Assembly (NCBI RefSeq): GCF_022581195.2 | Contig: NC_061469.1 | Coordinates: 2,170,001 to 2,234,000 of the forward strand | Reading direction: 5' to 3' | Source: Helicoverpa zea | Lineage: Eukaryota; Arthropoda; Insecta; Lepidoptera; Noctuidae | DNA: 64,000 nucleotides | Shown here: in pieces, positions 58,501-64,000 of the stretch | Numbering within the stretch: the first letter of the stretch is position 1 | Layout of the letters: every line of letters begins with the position of its first letter | Program-made: the position numbers and the translations under genes | The notes under the pieces: generated by a model | What the model saw: the letters and a program-made list of their open reading frames with translations, nothing else | The model's database searches: none | Told to the model about the DNA's origin: nothing

Positions 58501-61500
58501 CTCAAGAACTACTAGACCGATTTATAAAATGGACGTAGTTATGCAGAAACGTTCCAACCCACTGTACGCGTAAATGCTTATATCTCAAATTCAACTTGAA
58601 TTTGAGATATACCTAAGCATTTACGCGTTTCAGTTGTATTCTTTTTTATTCTAACTAGTAAAGGTACTAGAGGTTTTATTGTTGAATTATATTGAGTTTA
58701 GATAACCATATGCTAAATTTTAGGCTGTTCAATCACAATAACTCGATTTCGGGTGACTTGTGGGTTGGAACGTTTCTGCATAACTACGTCCAAATATCAG
58801 CCCATTTATTAATACAGGCTGTGGTCGGGCTGCGGAATTGTTCGAAAGAGTTACCCCGAGTTGGGTTTTAGTCAGTAAGAGACTGACACTCCCTTCCAAT
58901 GCACCGATAGCGAGAGGGGTCATTTGATGATTTCCCATAATATAAAAAAAGGTAGTCAGTAGTCTACTCTAACCCCGACCTATTATTAGTATCATAACAC
59001 AACATACTTAGGTACTTCACTTCAGTATATTCCTATTTGCCATCGATTGAGTCGTCTCGTGGTACGCATCGCGTACAAGTCACGGCTTCTGCCCTTGATC
59101 GCGAGCTTTTTTCACGACCTCCATTGATTTCCGCATGGTTTTTGTAATCGATAGCGAAACGACCTTTCTCTGAACGAGTTGATTTAACTGTTTAACCGAT
59201 TAAACCTTTTTTTGGGTTATGCGAGTCAAACGAATAGTGAAGATGTAATGTTTACTGCTATTAGAACTTCTTTGGCAATTATTACGGGTAGTCAGAAATC
59301 TGAAAACCAGACCCACCAACGCACTAACGTAGATTTGAGCAATTTAGCTGGCCAAAAGTCTTTTTTTTTTAAATAAAGGTTATCATCAAATTGTGGGTAA
59401 AATGGAAAGAGGAATACCCCAGCAATAAGAATTTACCACATCTACCTACCAAACATGCGATATGCGCTTGCACCAGGAGTTAGAACTTGACCTTTGTGCA
59501 AATTTTACGTTATACGTTTTTAGAGATCTCGGTAGACGGTATTAAAGAAAAATTATTTTTGTGCTATCTAATTGATATTAAGCAACTATTATGATGGATT
59601 CGAGTTGTGTAGGTAACAGTTATTATATTTTAATATATTTTAAGTGTGATCACTTAATTTTTTATAGTATTATTTCAATTTTAAAAGAGGGTGTGTAAGC
59701 AAAATATTTTTTTAGTAATTTTCTTGTTTAAACACAATTTTGTTATATTATCGCGTTCGACCGCGTAACATTTTTTTTAGTTTTAGATATTTGACATATT
59801 AAACTAGCTTACGACATATTTTTTGGCTGCGGATAGCTGCGGATGTCCGACTTACAGGCTTTTTAAGATTTGAAGCTCATACAAAAATAAAATACTTTTT
59901 TCTTTAAAATGTCACAAAGTGCATTTTTTTTGTTTTGGGTACCTCTGGCGTAAAAATAGTGACCCTACGTTATATTTACAATAAAATACAATAGCAAGAT
60001 CTGACTAATTTGGAAGAAAAACTAAATTACCTAGGAAACTAACTTTTGACCTATTAGGGTGACACACCTGATAATATAAGCAGTTTTAAACAAAGATTTG
60101 CATATTTTAAAATAGCTACGAAAGTAAGAAACTGAAACTGTAAAAAAAATCCTTAAAACTAATGAGAATTGGTGAAGCAGAACATTTGAACGCCCGACAA
60201 GTGTTGGAAATCGACCGGGGCGGCCATCTAAATCACTTAAAGATTGTAGTGAGAGGACTAAACGAAGGAAAACTAAAGAAATACGAAACTGAAGAAATGT
60301 GACCAACAAAAAAAACATCAAAGCAAGATTATTTTGCCCTGAAACAATAAAATATGCTACTACCAGCTGAATCAAACACAGAGTCTGATATATCAGAGGC
60401 AGAAAGTGAGGAATAAAAAAAAATATTAATTATTTTTTTACTACATTACATATTATTTTGAAATAGATGTATAAATAGAATTAAATAGATGAATAAAAAA
60501 TATCATAACTACTTTTAAAATGAAAATATATGATACTCTATATTTAAAAAAAAAAAATACGGTTTTTTTCAATAAAACATGCTTATTATCAAAATACAAT
60601 GCTTAAATAAAATAAATAATAAAATAATGATAAAATAAAGATAGAAAAAACGAAATACATTGTAAAATATTTTTGGCCGCCTAAATTGGTCAAATCTACG
60701 TATGTGCAACGGGTGTCAGGCCATCAATCTTATGTAGGTATCATGACTTCAACTGGGTTGAGGAGATCAGATAGGCAATCGCTCCATGTAAAACATCCGA
60801 GATAGTTGGTAAAACGTATGCAGTTAATTAAATTGTGATTCCTATTATATTGAAATTGGCGGCAAATAAGATAAATAAGAACATTTAATATTGAATTACA
60901 TACTAATTATTATCTTATGTCTTCCACAGTTATAGTTCGTGCTCTGCCCGAAACACCTGCGGTGGATCTGGACAGCGTACTGTTCTTAGATAATGGCGCC
61001 AAAGCTTTAGGCAGAGTCTTCGATGTGTTTGGCCCTGTAAGTATTCATTTTCATTTAAAAAACATAGTATCTTCCGTCAGCGGTTTCACTCGCGTTCCGT
61101 TGGAATTACTTCGCGCAGGGTAGCCTATAGGCTTCCTCAATAAGTGAACTATCTAACACTGAAATAATTTTCGAAATTGGCCCAGTTGTGTTCAAACAAA
61201 CAACTTTGTAATATAATGGCAGTGTAGATAAACGGGATTTCCATGAAAAATACATTGTTCTTTGGGAAATAAGATGTATGACATGATAACTGCGTCTAAG
61301 TGCTGCGAAGTAGTGCTGCCTTATATAATAAAAACGTAAATATAGGATCAAGAAAACATCGTGCTGTCATAATACATGGTCTTAAACCATCTTTCGCGAA
61401 TTCGTGCGTGCAGCATTTTTTGCGTGAAAGAGGTTACTCCGTTTACTATCTTTTGGAGGTTTATTCGTTGACCTAAATAAAAACCACTAATAGGTTTTTA

Positions 61501-64000
61501 GTTCACGCATGACGCAGCGTAAATTGCGGTCCAAATATTTTTTTCTGTCGTTCTTTTAAGCACTATTCTTTGCCAACTTTACTTAGTTTTGGCTTAATTT
61601 CAAACTTATTTGAACATTACACTTACATAAGTGTAGGGTTCAAAAAACTGTAGGACATTGCCAATGTGTATGACATTTCAGAAACGGTAAAGTATAAAAT
61701 TCTTGGCAATCACCCAGAACCATAATTTTTAAATTTATTTGTACTTTAAACTGCACTTTTATGGATTCTAGCATGGTAATGGCGAACCATAACTCAAAAG
61801 GGGTAATTTAATTCCATAAATATAATGACATTCAACTGAAAAAACTGTGATGTTCTTTGAAGAATTCAAAACTCCACAATCATTTGTTCAAACTTACTAG
61901 TAAAGCATCAGTTTTGAAAGTCAACATTTCTTTACAAAAGACAGCCTCAAAACGCCATCCCATCACTATGGTCGGGGAAACCACACAAACTGAATAGAAT
62001 TAAAACTAATTTTTAAACCTTACATGAGACGTCACATTTTTCCGTGAATGTAAAAAAAAGTTGTTTTCCCAACATGTAAATGAAAGGCGCCGTACACTAA
62101 AGCCCAAATTCACCTTCAAAACGTCAGTTTTCTTACAACAACTGTTTCCTTTTTAATCTTCACGTTTAATTTTCTAAACAAACAGTTGTTTTAAGAAAAA
62201 TGAATTTATGCTGTCGGTGCACTTGGGCCAAGACTACTAAAGTACCTCGATTATACAACATTACCCTTGAAGCATAATAAGTATCTAAACTGATATTTAT
62301 TTATGAGTACATCAGAACGAATGAGATTTATTTTTATGGCCGCCTATTAACTACAGATGGTTGATATTATCATAATGATATGCTTTAATAGTACTGTAAA
62401 CAAATACGATGGTATGACACATTTTGAGGAAGTCTTTCTAACGATCATTATGAAGATCCGTAGCTGAATAAGTACCTGCTATAGTGAATCTAAAGATTAA
62501 TATGTAAGGAAAAGTAGATAATACCACTAACTGCTATTTCTAATTGTGTGTATCTAGGTTTTTATCCGGGTGTAGTTTGTGTAAAACACTGGAATGGCCA
62601 TTGGGAAATTGCAGTTCAAAGACCGGTTTCACTGGTTACCGATAGTTACTTGCCCGATAGTTGCCTGCAAAAGCCTATTAAAAATAAAAACATTTAACTT
62701 TGAGTTGAGGCTATCTTTTAAGTAGGTGGAGGCTGCTTAAATTTCACATCGATTAATGAATTTTGTCTCCAGTTAATCAAATTCAACTGTATACCTACAT
62801 CATTTATAATCTATAATGACTACCTACCAGATATTTGCATGTCTATTTTTTTTGACTAAGTGTTTGAAACATGACTAGTTACCTATAAGATCTCCTTTTG
62901 TACAACACTTAAGGCAAATAAATTATTATTTTATTTATTTTATAATTTCTAATCCAAAAGTTATAGCTTTCTGTCAGATAAGTTGCTGATAGGCTATTAG
63001 AGACTACATGCTACAAAGAGTGTGCTAAGTAGGAATGTGGAAGGATGGAGAGGCAGAGGTAGACCGAGGAAAAGATGGATTGATTGCCTGACAGAAGACA
63101 TGAAGTAGAAGGGAGTGGATGTAAGTATGACGTCTGACAGAGAGGAATGGAAGATAAAGACATGTTGCGCCGACCCCAAATGACTTGGGAACAGGCGGAT
63201 GAGTACCCGGTGAAACTGGCAGTTTTTTTTGTAGTATTTCATGTATATTCTTTTACCCCAGGTAACAGAGCCTCACTACTGCGTGCGGTTCAACTCAGCA
63301 GAGCACGTGCGCGAGCGCGGCGCGGCGGCCGGCGCTGACGTCTTCATCGCGCCGCGCACACAACACACCAACTACGTCTTCCTCGCTGAGCTTATGAAGT
63401 TAGTATTGCATATTTATCTTCTTTTCTACATCCGGTTAGACTGGAAGCCGACTCCAACATAGTTGGGAAAAAGGCTCGGAGGATAATGATGATGATGATG
63501 ATTTATCTTCTGGTGTAACTCAAGTTTAGTGCAATATGATTTGATTTTACATAGTCACATTTCAAATATTAATTAATAGTTATAAAATGTCAAATCTTGG
63601 TGCATGGTTCCTACCTTAAAATTGGATTATGTCAATGTATCAACAAACATAGCTTAACTTACTTAATCTTTCAGAATAAAAGGCTCGGATGCATCCTGGC
63701 TGCACGACGTGGAGCCTCCTCCCCATCAGATCGAGTACTCCGACGATGAAGAGGAACGGAGAGCGAACAGAGCGCGGCGCGAACAGAGGAGGGCGCAAAC
63801 TGAGGACTCCGAGGACGGAGAAACCTCCAAAAACGCCAGAAAACTCCCAGAGAGACGCAACCAAAGACCTTCAGAGTCCAGCAGCCGCTTCGGCAGCGGA
63901 CCCAGCAGGGGCAGGAACCCCTTCGCAGCAGGATCTAGAAGAAATAACAACCCCAACGCATTCCCGCGCGTGGGTAGGCCCTGGCCCAATAATATGGGGC
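55548..64000 (+). CDS. Naf1: H/ACA snoRNP assembly factor NAF1, 3' end outside the window
   Basis: Exons 55548-55930, 58066-58229, 60930-61036, 63262-63398 and 63675 to the window end join in phase. The N-terminal part is acidic and serine-rich (GGSDSDSDDTE, DSDSDSESTSASSDSD). The central Gar1/Naf1 fold begins 'DDLPPIEDLAISLP', then 'IGTIASIVDRLVIVRA', 'DSVLFLDNGAKALGRVFDVF' and 'GPVTEPHYCVRFN', across exons 2-4. Next come 'HTNYVFLAELMKIKGSDASW', acid stretches and an Arg/Asn/Gly-rich C-terminus (NPFAAGSRRNNNPNAFPR). NAF1 brings dyskerin to nascent H/ACA RNAs and is replaced by GAR1. The ATG at 55548 was chosen over the ORF-opening GTG/ATG upstream because it starts the conserved acidic region; an in-frame ATG at 55515 is an alternative. 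Confidence 0.9.
55931..58065. other. NAF1 intron 1
   Basis: AT-rich. It includes interspersed-repeat pieces near 56360-56520 and 57330-57560 (cagaacgg...ctgtgaaagcccattggct) and a GTTACT microsatellite (57618-57644) just before the reversed SINE at 57645. No other gene is visible. Confidence 0.4.
57645..57935 (-). repeat. tRNA-derived SINE, reverse orientation
   Basis: Reverse copy of the SINE at 46877-47175: the B-box appears as 'ggaatcgaaccc', and the tail as 'tcgtcccactgctgggcaca'. Identity between the two copies is high by eye, so the family was recently active. Confidence 0.75.
58530..58792. repeat. Long inverted repeat with nested palindrome, NAF1 intron 2
   Basis: The 32-base arms 'tggacgtagttatgcagaaa' plus 'cgttccaaccca' (58530-58561) are perfectly inverted at 58761-58792. 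Immediately inside the left arm is another palindrome: 'cgcgtaaatgcttatatctc' and its complement meet at 'aattcaacttgaatt' (58568-58628). Confidence 0.7.
59309..60715. mobile_element. TIR element inserted in a retroposon copy, NAF1 intron 2
   Basis: The inverted ends contain 'acgtagatttga' and 'caatttag..ggcc' (59330-59352 and 60674-60700). Outside are two halves of the repeat seen whole at 44920-45030 (ggtagtcagaaatctg to the left; gaggagatcagataggcaat to the right). A decayed coding trace on the plus strand ends 'AESNTESDISEAESEE' at 60413, like the acidic tail of a transposase, with a stop upstream. Superfamily unassigned. Confidence 0.55.
61037..62985. other. NAF1 intron 3, first part
   Basis: An interspersed-repeat tail 'cgcgcagggtagcctatagg...ctatctaacactgaaa' is at 61085-61175. 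An inverted pair around 62085-62230 (caacaactgttt / aaacagttgtttt) may be a MITE remnant. The rest shows no structure that I can name. Confidence 0.35.
62990..63190 (+). pseudogene. 3' end of an RTE/BovB-like reverse-transcriptase ORF
   Basis: Conceptual translation shows 'GRGRPRKRWIDCLTEDM', then 'KGVDVSMTSDREEWKIKTCC' and 'ADPK', the usual C-terminus of the abundant insect RTE-type LINE ORF, followed by its short tail. The copy has in-frame stops (for example 'atgaagtag') and no catalytic domain. Another tail of this kind (gactggaagccgactccaac, then GAT repeats) is at 63440-63505. Confidence 0.65.

Overview
This is a eukaryotic, repeat-rich, AT-biased window. It looks like a moth or butterfly (Lepidoptera) genome: small exons with GT-AG introns, ZAD zinc-finger genes, and TA/TTA/TTAA/8-bp target-site transposons. 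It also carries tRNA-derived SINEs and the short tails common in Lepidoptera (for example 'cgaagccgcgggcggaagctagt' and 'gtccagcagtggactgc...gatgatgatg'). No bacterial-type operon, CRISPR array or rRNA is present.

Layout. 146-928: the last two exons of the protein phosphatase 1 regulator sds22 (PPP1R7). 929-8491: intergenic DNA dominated by an inverted-repeat element (1551-2825) and a 3.2-kb composite element (5118-8310) carrying a second element. 8492-12457 and 13271-17322: two complete nine-exon fumarylacetoacetase (FAH, tyrosine catabolism) genes in tandem. All internal exons match in length, but copy A is altered at two predicted substrate-binding positions. 18288-21711: a ZAD-type gene whose zinc-finger end is replaced by an in-frame 60-bp minisatellite. 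22649-28610: a full two-ORF non-LTR retrotransposon nested inside a Harbinger-like MITE. 28765-33456: MITEs and a frameshifted Tc1/mariner-type element. 35296-41718: an apparently intact P-element-type transposon on the minus strand (seven exons, 913 aa, 35-bp terminal inverted repeats). 41813-49249: a plus-strand THAP gene related to P transposase, cut off before the catalytic core and holding a duplicated exon. 50306-54714: a nine-exon gene joining a THAP domain, a ZAD domain and C2H2 fingers. 55548 to the window end: NAF1, the H/ACA snoRNP assembly factor, 3' end missing.

The housekeeping genes (sds22, FAH, NAF1) share no pathway. The stretch from 35 to 55 kb is notable as a cluster of three THAP-domain loci: one live-looking P transposon, one truncated P-derived gene and one host transcription-factor-like fusion. 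The rest is layered mobile DNA, often with readable nesting order from target-site duplications.
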